A DNA stretch of 64,000 nt from JBKDZP01 sp047971315 (GCA_047971315.1 JBKDZP010000008.1:70608-134607); one strand, 5' to 3'; shown: positions 25,170-34,792, counted from the first letter of the stretch. The notes: generated by a model not told the origin, from the letters alone. Translations and numbers: made by a program.

Positions 25170-27710
25170 TTATCCTACTAAAGTAAATGTATATCCACTA
25201 AGTATTTCATTATTATCTGCTATTTTATTTACTGATAATAACAATTCTTTCATACTTTTTAATTCACTTATACTTGATTGATAATCAATTGTAGTTATTT
25301 CTTCTGTTATAACTGTTCCACCATCAACTGGAACAAATTCTGTACTAGTACCATCTGAATTAGTAATACTTCCATTGTTACTAGAATTTGTATAGTCATA
25401 TATTTTTTCTGGAGTTTCAGTTATTATAGTTTGACCATTTGATTCTTCTATAAACTCAGTTTTAGACTGTGCATTTTTAGCAGCTTCCGCTGCTGCAGCT
25501 TCCGCTTCTTTTCTAGATTGTTCTTCAAATTCTTTTTGTAGTTGTTCTGCTGTTTTATTTACTACGTTATTATTTGCATCTGTTACTACAGTTTTTGAAT
25601 CTTCAGTAACTTTTACTGCAGCTTCCAATTCAGCTTGAGCTGTTGGACTACTTGAATCAATATTATATTTATCTAATTGTTCTTGTGAAATAATTACTGT
25701 TTCACCTGCATTGTTTGTAGCAGTAACACTACTTGCATCTGAACTAGATTTATATTTTGAAGAAATTTTACTTTCTTTAATATTTTGTAAATAAGTTTGT
25801 GGATTTTCAATTTCTAAATAATTAGTAATTTCTATTTTTTCACTAACTTGTTCAATTACATTTTCAATAGAAAGAATTGCATCAAATTCCATATTAGCTG
25901 CTTTAACATTTGCATCTGTTTTCTTTTCATTAATATAACTATTAATAGCTGTTACAAATACTGATTCAAAACTACTAGCATCAACATTTGAATTTTTACT
26001 TGCTTCTAAAATAGCTTCTGCTTTTTCTTCACTAATATTAAATGTATTCATTATGTTTTCTACTGTTAATTCACCTTCAACACATGAAATTATATTAGTG
26101 TTTAATCTAGCTTGAATAGCTTCTGAAAAGTTAGTATTTATTCCATAAGCATTTGTTATTTCTTGAAATGCTTTAATTTGAAATATTAATGTTTCTAAAG
26201 CTTCATTTGTGTAGATTGTATCACTCATTAATTTTTCATCAATAAATAATGAATATTCTTTTGCAATTTCTTTTCTTTCTTTTGAAGTTTCAACAGTATT
26301 AAATTTAGCAATTAAATCTGAACTACTATTTAATAAATTAATATCATTTGTTTCGGAATATAATTTTGAATAATCAATTTGTTGACCTTCTTTTGCTGAA
26401 ATAGTTTGGAAAAATAGTAATTCATTAACTCTAAAATAAATACCATTAGTCCCAAATATATCAGTTGGTTTAATACTACCTTCTTGCATAAACATTGCAT
26501 ATTCTTCATCACTAAATTGTCTAGCATTAGCAAAGAATTTATAAAGTGTTAATTTATAAGCCATTTCATCTTTAGAATCTTCTGTAATTTCAATTCCTTT
26601 TGACATCAAATAATTAATCATTTCAATTGATTGGCTAGTTAAAGAATCAAATACAAGTTGTTGTGATGTTAATTCTTCATTTTCTAAATTATCTTGTTCA
26701 ACTAATTGTTGATTTGCTAACTTAGCTTGTATAATTTCATCTGCTTTTTCATCTGCTGATTGAGCTAATACTTGCATTTCTTGATTATTTTTTTCATTAA
26801 TAGATGATGCACAAGCACACATTGTAAGTGCTGTTGAAACTAAAAGAAGTGTACAAGTTCCTTGAATATATTTTTTCTTGTTAGCTCCATTTATATCTCT
26901 AACAATTCCATTTAATCCAGTTACATCCTTAGGATCTGCATCTTTAATTAATACTAATTTTGAAGATAATTTTGTTTGTTTTTCAACAAGTTTTTGTATT
27001 TTTTTGTTTTTTTGTTGTTCTTTTTTTTCATTTATTAATTCTTTAAATGAATTTGAAGTTTCAATTATTTTGTTTTGTACTTGTTTTTGGCAAACAATGA
27101 ATTTATCTTTTTTTATTGATGCTGAAATTCTACCTTCTATGTACATATCAGCAATATTAACTTTTATTTTATTTAGATTACTTTTAATTTTATCTCCAAG
27201 TATTACCATTTGTTCTTTTGTATTTTTCTTATTTAATTTTGCTTCTTCATCTAATTCAACATCATTTACTGCCAAATTATATTCTCTTATAACATCTCTA
27301 ATTTCACCAAAGAAAGACTTTTTGTTATTATTTAAGTTTTCATTTTCAATTTTTTCTTCTTCAATTAAATTTGATTTTGAATTATAAATTAAATCACTTA
27401 ACTCTTTAATGTCTTCATTATTAAAAATGTTTTTTGAATTATTTTTTTCAGCAAAAGTTGTAGCCTTTTTTAACTCTTCATTAAATGTAACATTTTCAAC
27501 TATTTCATCATATTTTTTTAGTAAATCACTAAGTAATGTATCTGAAATTTTATAACCCATTACTTGAATATCTAAATATTCAATCATTTTTGAATAATAG
27601 CTTTCTTCTAAGTCTGTTAAAGTTGTAGTTTCATTAACTTTATCAAATAAATTATTAAATAATTCAATAATTTGACCATCTATTCTTTTTTGTTTATCTG
27701 TATTTATCAT
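25170..27710 (-). CDS. Large coiled-coil membrane protein of unknown function
   Basis: 846 residues. The first 280 are charged and helical with strong coiled-coil character (for example LINEKKEQQKNKKIQKLVEKQ) and no signal peptide. A single hydrophobic segment (about 282-300) ends in MCACASS, which resembles a lipobox placed in the middle of the protein. The remaining 545 residues are helical, Glu/Ser/Asn-rich, with an Ala/Glu-rich stretch near 725-740 (EEQSRKEAEAAAAEAAK) and a Thr/Ser-rich end. One reading is a bitopic protein with a cytoplasmic coiled coil and an external stalk. GGGTGG lies before the ATG, 35 bases after the neighbouring gene at 27746, so they form an operon. Family not recognised. 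Confidence 0.6.
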   Translation of the reverse strand: MINTDKQKRIDGQIIELFNNLFDKVNETTTLTDLEESYYSKMIEYLDIQVMGYKISDTLLSDLLKKYDEIVENVTFNEELKKATTFAEKNNSKNIFNNEDIKELSDLIYNSKSNLIEEEKIENENLNNNKKSFFGEIRDVIREYNLAVNDVELDEEAKLNKKNTKEQMVILGDKIKSNLNKIKVNIADMYIEGRISASIKKDKFIVCQKQVQNKIIETSNSFKELINEKKEQQKNKKIQKLVEKQTKLSSKLVLIKDADPKDVTGLNGIVRDINGANKKKYIQGTCTLLLVSTALTMCACASSINEKNNQEMQVLAQSADEKADEIIQAKLANQQLVEQDNLENEELTSQQLVFDSLTSQSIEMINYLMSKGIEITEDSKDEMAYKLTLYKFFANARQFSDEEYAMFMQEGSIKPTDIFGTNGIYFRVNELLFFQTISAKEGQQIDYSKLYSETNDINLLNSSSDLIAKFNTVETSKERKEIAKEYSLFIDEKLMSDTIYTNEALETLIFQIKAFQEITNAYGINTNFSEAIQARLNTNIISCVEGELTVENIMNTFNISEEKAEAILEASKNSNVDASSFESVFVTAINSYINEKKTDANVKAANMEFDAILSIENVIEQVSEKIEITNYLEIENPQTYLQNIKESKISSKYKSSSDASSVTATNNAGETVIISQEQLDKYNIDSSSPTAQAELEAAVKVTEDSKTVVTDANNNVVNKTAEQLQKEFEEQSRKEAEAAAAEAAKNAQSKTEFIEESNGQTIITETPEKIYDYTNSSNNGSITNSDGTSTEFVPVDGGTVITEEITTIDYQSSISELKSMKELLLSVNKIADNNEILSGYTFTLVG

Positions 27711-27745
27711 TTAAACCACCCTTTCATTCAAACATAAATTTATGC

Positions 27746-29095
27746 TTAATTAACTTCTTTTCTATTTCCAGTATATTGATATCCTTGTTTTAATAAGTCT
27801 TGATCACTATATTTACTCCATACATATTTTGAAGTACCTGTATAAGTTCTAGTTTTATAACTATATAATGTAGTTGTAGTTGTTTTATAAACTGGTGTTC
27901 TACTAATTTCAATAGTAGGATATCCAGCAAATACTGTTTTAGTTCCAAATATTGGAGTTTTTTCAGTTCCATATTCAGTACATTTATATTCTGTTACTGG
28001 AGTAGAAGTTCTTGTATATACTTTATAATATCCTGCAGTTGATGCTGTACAATTGCTTCCACAAACAGTAGTATCCAAACTATCAATTACATAATATGTA
28101 GTTGATGTGTCTTTTGGTGTTGATGAATAATATTTTATAGTTGAATATGTCCAACTTCCATAAGTATATTCACCAGTTGCTACATAGTCATATTTAGTAC
28201 AAACTGTTTTGTTTTCATATCCAATAATTACTTGTTCAGTTTTATAAATTGGATTTGCTGTATCTTCTGCTGTTTTTACATTGTAACCAATTAATGTAGT
28301 TGCAGTTTGAATTTTTGTTCTTACACTAACAGTATCAGATGCTGTTACAGCTGTTGATGACCAAGCAGACCAATCTGTTTCAGTATAACTTCCAGTATTT
28401 AAAACATATTCATATATATATTCTTTTTCTACCTCAGTTGGATCTTCAGGATCTGGTGTTTCTGTATCTCCACCATTATTTATTATAATTGTATCATTGT
28501 CATTATTTATTATAGTTGTATTGTTATTATTATTATTAATAATAGTTGTATTGTTATTATTTACTACTTCATTTGTTTTTGAATCATATATTATAGGACT
28601 TTTAACATCACTCGTATTAGATTCACAAATGGCAGTTTGACAATAATCATAACATCCCATATAAACCAATAAATAGTTTTCTTGTTCTCCACATTTTAAA
28701 TTTACTTTCATTATAAATTCATCATCATTTTTTGAAATTTCTACATATGAAGAATCTAGATCACATGCATCACCACTACTATCTACAAATGGTAAAATAA
28801 TCTTAGCATCTAGCATTTCTCTTAAAGTCATTTTAACTTTGTCACCTACTTTTTGAGGTAACCTAGGTGTTGTATAATAACTTTTAGCTGCATCTTTCAT
28901 TGCTAAAACATTATTATTAAAAATTTGATCATAGAACATTGATAAATCTGTTTCACTATTCCCAACATTTTTAAGAGCATTATTTAAATCACTTTTCATT
29001 GGAAATATCCAGATTAAAACAAATATAAATAACACTATAAATAGAAATTGTAATATTAAATTTCTAATTGAAAAATTTGAATTTTCATTATACAT
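27746..29095 (-). CDS. Bitopic surface protein with Asn-rich linker and Trp/Thr-rich repeats
   Basis: 449 residues. One transmembrane helix (about 12-30) follows a short cytoplasmic head. A compact domain (about 45-155) contains several Cys residues (GDACDLD, NLKCGEQ, GCYDYCQTAIC). Next is an Asn/Thr/Ile repeat linker and a PDPEDP hinge. The C-terminal 215 residues hold loosely repeated modules with W-x-x-W (TETDWSAWS) and Tyr/Thr pairs, ending KQGYQYTGNRK. It is predicted to be extracellular. It is first in an operon with the 846-residue protein and has a consensus promoter. Similar WSAWS-type repeats occur in other Bacillota surface proteins; the role is unknown. Confidence 0.65.
   Translation of the reverse strand: MYNENSNFSIRNLILQFLFIVLFIFVLIWIFPMKSDLNNALKNVGNSETDLSMFYDQIFNNNVLAMKDAAKSYYTTPRLPQKVGDKVKMTLREMLDAKIILPFVDSSGDACDLDSSYVEISKNDDEFIMKVNLKCGEQENYLLVYMGCYDYCQTAICESNTSDVKSPIIYDSKTNEVVNNNNTTIINNNNNNTTIINNDNDTIIINNGGDTETPDPEDPTEVEKEYIYEYVLNTGSYTETDWSAWSSTAVTASDTVSVRTKIQTATTLIGYNVKTAEDTANPIYKTEQVIIGYENKTVCTKYDYVATGEYTYGSWTYSTIKYYSSTPKDTSTTYYVIDSLDTTVCGSNCTASTAGYYKVYTRTSTPVTEYKCTEYGTEKTPIFGTKTVFAGYPTIEISRTPVYKTTTTTLYSYKTRTYTGTSKYVWSKYSDQDLLKQGYQYTGNRKEVN
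28478..28566 (-). repeat. Degenerate Asn/Thr/Ile-coding tandem repeat
   Basis: Repeated ATT/GTT triplets (plus strand) code for runs of Asn broken by TII in the linker of the surface protein. The low complexity suggests slippage-prone length variation. Confidence 0.6.
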
Positions 29096-29124
29096 ATAAA
29101 CTCCCCCTTCGATTTATGTCGAGT

Positions 29125-29153
29125 ATAATAACACAATATAATTAGTTTGTCAA
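29125..29153 (-). promoter_or_regulatory. Promoter of the two-gene surface operon
   Basis: TTGACA (29148-29153), spacer 17, TATTAT (29125-29130) on the minus strand. GGGGGAG follows before the start at 29095. The rest of the gap to 29289 is AT-rich with nothing seen. Confidence 0.8.
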
Positions 29154-29289
29154 ATTATAAATTATTTTATTTTATTTTGTTGGTTTTAAATAGTTAATTC
29201 TTAATTATTTATATTTTAAATAGTTCTTTCTTATTCGTTTTTGATATAATAAAAATTAATTAAATAACCAAATATGAAATTTAAGTATT

Positions 29290-29318
29290 AAAAAAAGCGT
29301 AAATTTATCTATCGCTTT
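29290..29318 (-). terminator. Terminator of the smr/pfkB operon
   Basis: AAAGCG / CGCTTT stem with a 13-base loop and seven T residues following on the minus strand. Confidence 0.65.
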
Positions 29319-29414
29319 AATTTAATGTTTAATTAGAAATACTCTTTCAAATAATATAATCAATTTATTTATGAAAAACTATCTATAAAAATAAATTATT
29401 TAATTTTTAAATAA

Positions 29415-29681
29415 TTATAATTTAATTTTAACTATTGTACAACCTGGATTAAAAAAACTCGTTTGAAACTCAATTACTAATTTATTTTTTTTTAGTGTAT
29501 CTAAAGTTGTACTTCTTAAAATTCCACTTCCAATTCCATGAACTATTATAAAAACATTATTTTTTAATTTCTTTTGTTCATTAATAAAATCTGTAACAAA
29601 AACTCTAGCAGTTTCTCTATCAAGTCCATGAAGATCAATTTTAGGTAAATTGTCAGCGAATAATATATTACTTAAGCTCAT
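29415..29681 (-). CDS. Small Smr-domain protein
   Basis: An 88-residue stand-alone Smr domain with the signature DLHGLDRETA (residues 16-25) and HGIGSGILR (about 49-57). Smr domains are endonuclease or nicking modules; in MutS2 the same fold helps ribosome-collision rescue and recombination control. Here the MutS part is absent. The gene overlaps the end of the PfkB kinase gene by 14 bases, so translation is coupled. The motifs are intact; the substrate is unknown. Confidence 0.85.
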   Translation of the reverse strand: MSLSNILFADNLPKIDLHGLDRETARVFVTDFINEQKKLKNNVFIIVHGIGSGILRSTTLDTLKKNKLVIEFQTSFFNPGCTIVKIKL

Positions 29682-30564
29682 GATAATACTCTCTTATTTC
29701 TTCTAGACTAAATATTGAATGACGACTACCAATTCTACTTACTGATAATCCTGCAGTAATATTTGATAATTTAAGAATTTGTTCAAAATCCATTTGTTTT
29801 GATATACCATAAGTAAAAGCACCACAAAAAATATCACATGCATATGTTGAATCAACTACATCTACTTTAATCGAAGCCATTTGTTTTATATTATTATCTA
29901 TTTCATATAAACAGCCTTTTTCTTCTAATGTAACAATAATCATTCCGTGAAAAATATTTTTTATAGTTTTATACAATTTTTCTAAAGTTACATTATTATT
30001 GTAATCAATTTTAATATTACTAAGTTCTTCAGCAACCTTTTTTGAACAAACTATATAATCAACCTTTTTTGCTAAAGAAATTGTATTTTCAGAATATGTT
30101 TCAGCAGAAATTATTGAAATTGCACTTGGATATTTTTCAATTAAATTTTTAGAAAAATCATACTCCCCACCATCAAATAATAATATATCTGGTTCAAATT
30201 CTAATTCAAAATCATCTAATTTATTATTTTGAGGATTAAATGTCAAAATAGTTATTTTTTTATTTTCTTGATTTCCTATTTTAAAATTAGTATTTGATTT
30301 TTCATTTGATATTTTTAAATAATCGGTATTAACGTTAACCATTTCAAAATCATCCTTAATTTTTTTACCAAATTCATCATTACCAACAACACCAGCAAAA
30401 TATACATCACTATCCCATTTGCCTAATAAATATGCAGCATTACTTGCAGCACCACCGATACATTCTATTTTATTATTTATTTTAGTTTCGATATTTTCAA
30501 TTGGAAAAGATGAAACTTGCATAATAAAATCATTATATACATTACCCACACATAATATTTTCAT
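29668..30564 (-). CDS. PfkB/ribokinase family sugar kinase with altered anion-hole motif
   Basis: 298 residues with the PfkB N-terminal signature GGAASNAAYLLGKW and GVVGNDEFG, and a Rossmann-like core. The second PfkB signature, normally DTTGAGD, reads DSTYACD here (about residues 240-246). The catalytic Asp is kept, but two anion-hole residues differ (Tyr and Cys for Gly). The phosphoryl acceptor cannot be told. AGGTGATG precedes the ATG. It sits between the CpsB-type phosphatase and smr. Activity may be reduced or specialised. Confidence 0.8.
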   Translation of the reverse strand: MKILCVGNVYNDFIMQVSSFPIENIETKINNKIECIGGAASNAAYLLGKWDSDVYFAGVVGNDEFGKKIKDDFEMVNVNTDYLKISNEKSNTNFKIGNQENKKITILTFNPQNNKLDDFELEFEPDILLFDGGEYDFSKNLIEKYPSAISIISAETYSENTISLAKKVDYIVCSKKVAEELSNIKIDYNNNVTLEKLYKTIKNIFHGMIIVTLEEKGCLYEIDNNIKQMASIKVDVVDSTYACDIFCGAFTYGISKQMDFEQILKLSNITAGLSVSRIGSRHSIFSLEEIREYYHELK

Positions 30565-30591
30565 TTACATCACCTAGTATAATTATAAAAG

Positions 30592-30618
30592 AAAAAGACT
30601 GTTTTATCAATCTTTTTT
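30592..30618 (-). terminator. Terminator after the CpsB-type phosphatase
   Basis: AAAGACTG / CAATCTTT stem with a G-U pair overlaps the stop codon; T tract on the minus strand. Confidence 0.6.
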
Positions 30619-31332
30619 ATTAAATGCATTAGTTAATATGTAAAGTGGATAATTATAGAATAAATTCTTCACCTTTTCTTCGCCATATCTTTTTGAAATA
30701 AAATTATAAGATTCAAAATACGATTGATAGTTTCTTTTTTCATTATCATGATAATCACTAGCAACAATATCTACCAAATTTTCATCCAACATTTTTTTTG
30801 CAAATTTATATATTTTTGAATTACCTTTATTTTTAATTACACTTGTAGCATCTAATTGTAAAATTATAGATTCATTTTTAAGCTTTTTAAGTAATTTAAT
30901 ATCTTGATAATTTGCATACAATTCTGGATGAGCTAAAATTATCCTATACCCTAAATCCATAATATTTTCTATTTGTTCTAATAATTCATTAAAACTTCTA
31001 TTTTCATTTCTTTTAAATTCTACTAATACATAATTACTACCATTTAATGTTCTAATTTTTTTATTACTAAGTAAATAACTTGTTTCAGAAGTTAGCATTA
31101 TTTCATTTCCAAGTAAAAGTTTAATTCCATATTTTTTAGCAATTTCTCTTAAAATTTCAAAATTTTTATTTACTTTTAATCTTCTTTGTACATCACCATA
31201 TTTTGTATGTGGTGTACAAACTATAACTTTAACTCCAATTTTTTGTGCTTGCACTAAAGTATTTATACTTTGTTCTAATGTTTTAGAACCATCATCAACA
31301 TCAAATAAAATATGACTGTGAATATCAATCAT
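30607..31332 (-). CDS. Tyrosine-protein phosphatase of the CpsB/YwqE PHP family
   Basis: A manganese-dependent phosphatase that dephosphorylates the matching tyrosine kinase and so controls capsule or exopolysaccharide synthesis. The PHP metal motif DIHSHILFDVDDGS is at the start, followed by CTPHTKYGD, GNEIML and LAHPELY, with SDYHDNE near the end; all ligand positions look intact. The ATG at 31332 is chosen because it puts the PHP motif at the N-terminus as in the family and leaves one base after the kinase stop. An earlier ATG inside the kinase gene is possible. Directly downstream of its kinase. Confidence 0.88.
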   Translation of the reverse strand: MIDIHSHILFDVDDGSKTLEQSINTLVQAQKIGVKVIVCTPHTKYGDVQRRLKVNKNFEILREIAKKYGIKLLLGNEIMLTSETSYLLSNKKIRTLNGSNYVLVEFKRNENRSFNELLEQIENIMDLGYRIILAHPELYANYQDIKLLKKLKNESIILQLDATSVIKNKGNSKIYKFAKKMLDENLVDIVASDYHDNEKRNYQSYFESYNFISKRYGEEKVKNLFYNYPLYILTNAFNKKD

Positions 31333-31333
31333 T

Positions 31334-32749
31334 TTATTTTCTGTGATCTGAGTAATAGTAATCATATTTATATCCATATAATTTTTTTTCTCTTTTAATA
31401 TTTACTTTAGTTAATACAGCACCTAGCACAAAAGCTTTATTATTTTGCAAATCTTCAATACAATTACCAATAACCTGATAATCTGTACGATCTGATTCAA
31501 TTATATAAATAGTCCCATCTGCTAACTTAGATACTAATACTCCATCAGTTATCATAGAAATAGGTGGACAGTCAAGTAATACTAAATCATAGTCAATACT
31601 AACTTCTTTTATTAATTTAGCAAAAAATGTACTATTAATTAATTCAGAGGAATTTGATATTTTACTACCAGCCGGTAATATATCAATTGAAACATCATTC
31701 ACTCCAGTTTTATATGTTTGTATCACTTCTTTATAATTATTAACACCATGTGATAAAACAATGTCTGAAACACCATATTGTCTTGAAATTCCAAATTTTT
31801 TATGAATTTTTGGTCTTCTTAAATCACAATCAACTATTAATACTTTCTTACCTAACATCGCAAATGCAACTGCTGTATTACTAATTACTTCAGTTTTCCC
31901 TTCAGATGCTACTGTTGATGTAACATTAAGTACTTTTAAATCTAAAAAATTTAAATTAGTACGTAACATACGTATTGATTCAGAAATAATACTTGTTGGC
32001 TCTTTTACTATTTGTAAATCAACAACGTTTGAATTTACTATATTTTTTTTCTTTTTCTTATCTACATTTTCATATTCAATTGAATCATGAGGAATTACTC
32101 CTAATGTTTTAATTTTTAAATATCTTTTAATATCTTCATGATTTTTAATTTTATTATCCATTGATTCTAATAAAAATGCTAAAACAAGTCCTAAGATTAA
32201 TCCAGCAGCCAGCCCCATAACACTATTTTTTAATATATTAGGTTCAACTGGATTTCTATCAGTTATGGCTTCATCTATTATTCTTATATTACTTATTTCC
32301 ATTGTTGATTTAATTTCATTTATAAATACTTCAGCTATTGTATTTGCAATTTCACTTGCTAATTTTGGATCATCTGTTTTAACTGTTATAGAGATTATTT
32401 CTGTATCACTTAATGAAGAAACAGTTAAACTATTAATTATTTCACTATATGATAAATCTAGTACTAATATTTCTTTTACTTGATTTATTATTGATCTACT
32501 TTTAATTATTTGAGTATACGTTTTAACTAATCTTTGACTTGATAATAATGTTTCATAGTCAACATCTCCTGATGAAGATACTTTTGGTTGAACATATAGT
32601 GTTGTTCTACTTTCATATTTTAGTGGAGCTGTATAATTATAAAATACTGCTGCTCCTAGACCAATTAATGAAAAAAATAATATTAAAATAATTCTTTTTC
32701 CAATTGCTTTAAAAATATCAGACAAATCTAAATCTTTTTCATCTGTCAT
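31334..32749 (-). CDS. Fused capsule chain-length regulator and tyrosine autokinase (CpsC-CpsD type)
   Basis: 471 residues. The N-terminal Wzz domain has helices at about 20-40 and 175-195 around an extracellular loop that contains the Wzz region LYVQPKV. The cytoplasmic BY-kinase domain has Walker A as ASEGKTE, Walker A' as LIVDCDLRRPKIHKKF and Walker B as LVLLDCPP. The C-terminus ends in a tyrosine cluster (YGYKYDYYYSDHRK), the site of autophosphorylation. In Bacillota these two parts are often separate, so this is a fusion. GGGGGG lies before the ATG, and a promoter lies upstream. Its phosphatase follows directly. Confidence 0.9.
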   Translation of the reverse strand: MTDEKDLDLSDIFKAIGKRIILILFFSLIGLGAAVFYNYTAPLKYESRTTLYVQPKVSSSGDVDYETLLSSQRLVKTYTQIIKSRSIINQVKEILVLDLSYSEIINSLTVSSLSDTEIISITVKTDDPKLASEIANTIAEVFINEIKSTMEISNIRIIDEAITDRNPVEPNILKNSVMGLAAGLILGLVLAFLLESMDNKIKNHEDIKRYLKIKTLGVIPHDSIEYENVDKKKKKNIVNSNVVDLQIVKEPTSIISESIRMLRTNLNFLDLKVLNVTSTVASEGKTEVISNTAVAFAMLGKKVLIVDCDLRRPKIHKKFGISRQYGVSDIVLSHGVNNYKEVIQTYKTGVNDVSIDILPAGSKISNSSELINSTFFAKLIKEVSIDYDLVLLDCPPISMITDGVLVSKLADGTIYIIESDRTDYQVIGNCIEDLQNNKAFVLGAVLTKVNIKREKKLYGYKYDYYYSDHRK

Positions 32750-32774
32750 ATTTGTCCCCCCTTTTTTATTGCAT

Positions 32775-32802
32775 ATTATATATTAAATTTATATTTTGTC
32801 AA
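32775..32802 (-). promoter_or_regulatory. Promoter of the CpsCD-CpsB unit
   Basis: TTGACA (32797-32802) and TATAAT (32775-32780), spacer 16, minus strand. The -35 overlaps the tail of the glycosyltransferase gene. Confidence 0.7.
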
Positions 32803-33860
32803 ATTATTGTATCGTTTATTTTTATTTTTTTAAAAAAACAAAATAAGTAAAAATAATACAATGTTTTTACTTTTTCATTTAAAAATAATTGAACAAAGAA
32901 GTAAGTCATCTTATCATTTCTTTTTAAATAGTCAGCAATTTCTTTATTGCTATTTAAATATTTAAATATTTTTTTTATTTTATCATTTTCTATTATTTTA
33001 TTAATCTCAACTAAAAATTGCTTTTTATTCATATTTTTACTTTTTTTAAGTTCGTATATTAATGAATTAAGTATCATTAGTATTCTAATTACCAAACTCA
33101 TTTTATAATGCTTTCTATCTTTTATTTTAAATTCATCAATTGATTTATATAAAAGATAATAAATATTCAACATATCTTCAATTTGTTTTATTGATTCTTC
33201 TATTTCTAATCTAATTTTATTTGATGAATTTTCATAAACATATAATTCATCAGGTATAAATAATATAGAATTCATTTTTTTATATATTTCAATATTAATT
33301 ACTAAATCACTAAAATATATTAAATCATTAGATACATTCGTAACATTATCCATTATCTTTTTTTTAATTAATTGCTTAGTTACACCATCGCAATTTCCAG
33401 TTTTATAAAGTAAATCAAAAAATTTAGGTTCTAATTCTGCTAGATTCATTTTAACATTTCTATTTAAAATATTTTTTGGTATTTCGTAGCTTCCATTATG
33501 AAATATTTTATGTTGAGAATGTACTATATCAACATCATATTGCAATAAATTATTATACATTATTTCAATCATATTTTTTTCTATAAAATCACCTGTTTCA
33601 ACATATAACAAGTATTTTCCTTTGGCTTTTTTATAACCAAATACTTTGTTATTGTATTCACCTTTTTTGCATATTACTTTTATTCTTTTATCTTTGTTCA
33701 CAAATTTTATTATATTCTTGTCCAATTTATAATTTTTTTCTATTATAATCAATATTTCTAAATTACTATATGTTTGTTTCAAGATAGATGACAAAGTTTT
33801 TTTTAAATCAGTATCACTATTTTTTAAAATAACTACAATACTAATTAATTCAGTTTTCAT
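32799..33860 (-). CDS. Family 2 glycosyltransferase
   Basis: About 353 residues starting KTELISIVVILKNSDTDL, the GT-A opening strand. KQTYSNLEILII and LLYVETGDFIEKNM follow; the last is the DxD-type region, reading ETGD rather than the usual D-x-D. The C-terminal half is helical and Lys-rich. The ATG at 33860 has AAGGAGGTATAC before it; an upstream in-frame ATG lacks a site. It probably makes cell-surface polysaccharide, given the CpsCD-CpsB unit next to it. Donor and acceptor are unknown, and no polymerase or flippase is near. Confidence 0.8.
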   Translation of the reverse strand: MKTELISIVVILKNSDTDLKKTLSSILKQTYSNLEILIIIEKNYKLDKNIIKFVNKDKRIKVICKKGEYNNKVFGYKKAKGKYLLYVETGDFIEKNMIEIMYNNLLQYDVDIVHSQHKIFHNGSYEIPKNILNRNVKMNLAELEPKFFDLLYKTGNCDGVTKQLIKKKIMDNVTNVSNDLIYFSDLVINIEIYKKMNSILFIPDELYVYENSSNKIRLEIEESIKQIEDMLNIYYLLYKSIDEFKIKDRKHYKMSLVIRILMILNSLIYELKKSKNMNKKQFLVEINKIIENDKIKKIFKYLNSNKEIADYLKRNDKMTYFFVQLFLNEKVKTLYYFYLFCFFKKIKINDTII

Positions 33861-33908
33861 GTATACCTCCTTAAAGGTTTTTTTATCACTCAAAATAGAC
33901 ACTTATTA

Positions 33909-33936
33909 ATTATACATTCTTTTATTTTTTTGTCAA
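33909..33936 (-). promoter_or_regulatory. Promoter of the glycosyltransferase gene
   Basis: TTGACA (33931-33936) and TATAAT (33909-33914), both perfect, spacer 16, minus strand. Confidence 0.75.
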
Positions 33937-34612
33937 ATATTAATGAAAGTAAAAAGTGAAAAGAGGTTTGTAATTTAGTATTTAAAAGGAATATTTTTAA
34001 TTAAAACACAATTATTATAAAATGTTTAAGTAGTAATTTCATATAACAAATCTAATAATTATTTATCTTTTTTATTAAATTATTAAAAATTCAATGTATT
34101 CGAATATATATTTTAAGCAATTTCGACTAAAAAGATTTTAAATTATACTGTTTCAATTAAATTCATTAAATATTTGTTATTTTATTTTTTAACCTTTTCT
34201 ACATTCATATATAAATGTAATTAACTTCATATTTTAAAAAAAAACAGAAATTTAAAATTCTGGTTTTAGTCTTTAAAACTTGTTTCATTATATGATTTTT
34301 TTATATTTTCTTCTTTAAAAATGAATTATCCATAATATTTTTTATAATAATCGATTATAAAAAAATAATTCCTAATATAATTGTACCAAATTTCTAACGA
34401 AAAATCATTCTTCTTTGTTAAACTATTACAAAAGAAAAAGTGTTGGTAATTATATTTTTCGACCAAAAAAAATACTAACACACTTATTATTAAACTCGAA
34501 AAATAATAAAAGAAAAAGTTTTTCTCTCTTAGTCAAAACGAAGGAAGAGATTTTCCAGGAATACTGAAAAAATCAAAAATTATGGATTGAGCTAATATTT
34601 TAAAATCTAATT
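33937..34612. other. Long AT-rich intergenic region
   Basis: About 675 bases without a credible gene. It holds a weak terminator-like hairpin near 34244-34266 and a loose inverted repeat with GTGTTGGTA and TACTAACAC arms (about 34440-34485). It is probably eroded sequence left by the mobile element next to it. Confidence 0.5.
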
Positions 34613-34792
34613 TTAAAAGGGAGGTACAAAAATACTTTTATTTATTGTTTTTCTATTATAAAAACCGAAATTATCTCCATGAGTGCAGAAAAATTTAAAA
34701 CCATCAATGTCTAAAATATAATATTTATCAAAACAATTAATATCCATATTTATTATTTCATCAACATTATCATTATTTCCTTTTAGACATAT
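34613..34792 (-). pseudogene. Broken YfcE-like metallophosphoesterase fused to transposase tail
   Basis: After a transposase-like stretch, the same reading frame continues with CLKGNNDNVDEI, FDKYYILDIDG, FFCTHGDNFG and PPF. This is the middle and late part of a YfcE/MJ0936-type phosphodiesterase (usual GNCD, DG, LTHGH). The N-terminal metal motif is missing. The join marks a deletion or insertion at the end of the IS21-type remnant. Not functional. Confidence 0.55.

Noticed and set aside
26330..26533. Minus-strand frame inside the 846-residue gene
   Set aside because: A shadow of the coding frame without ribosome site.
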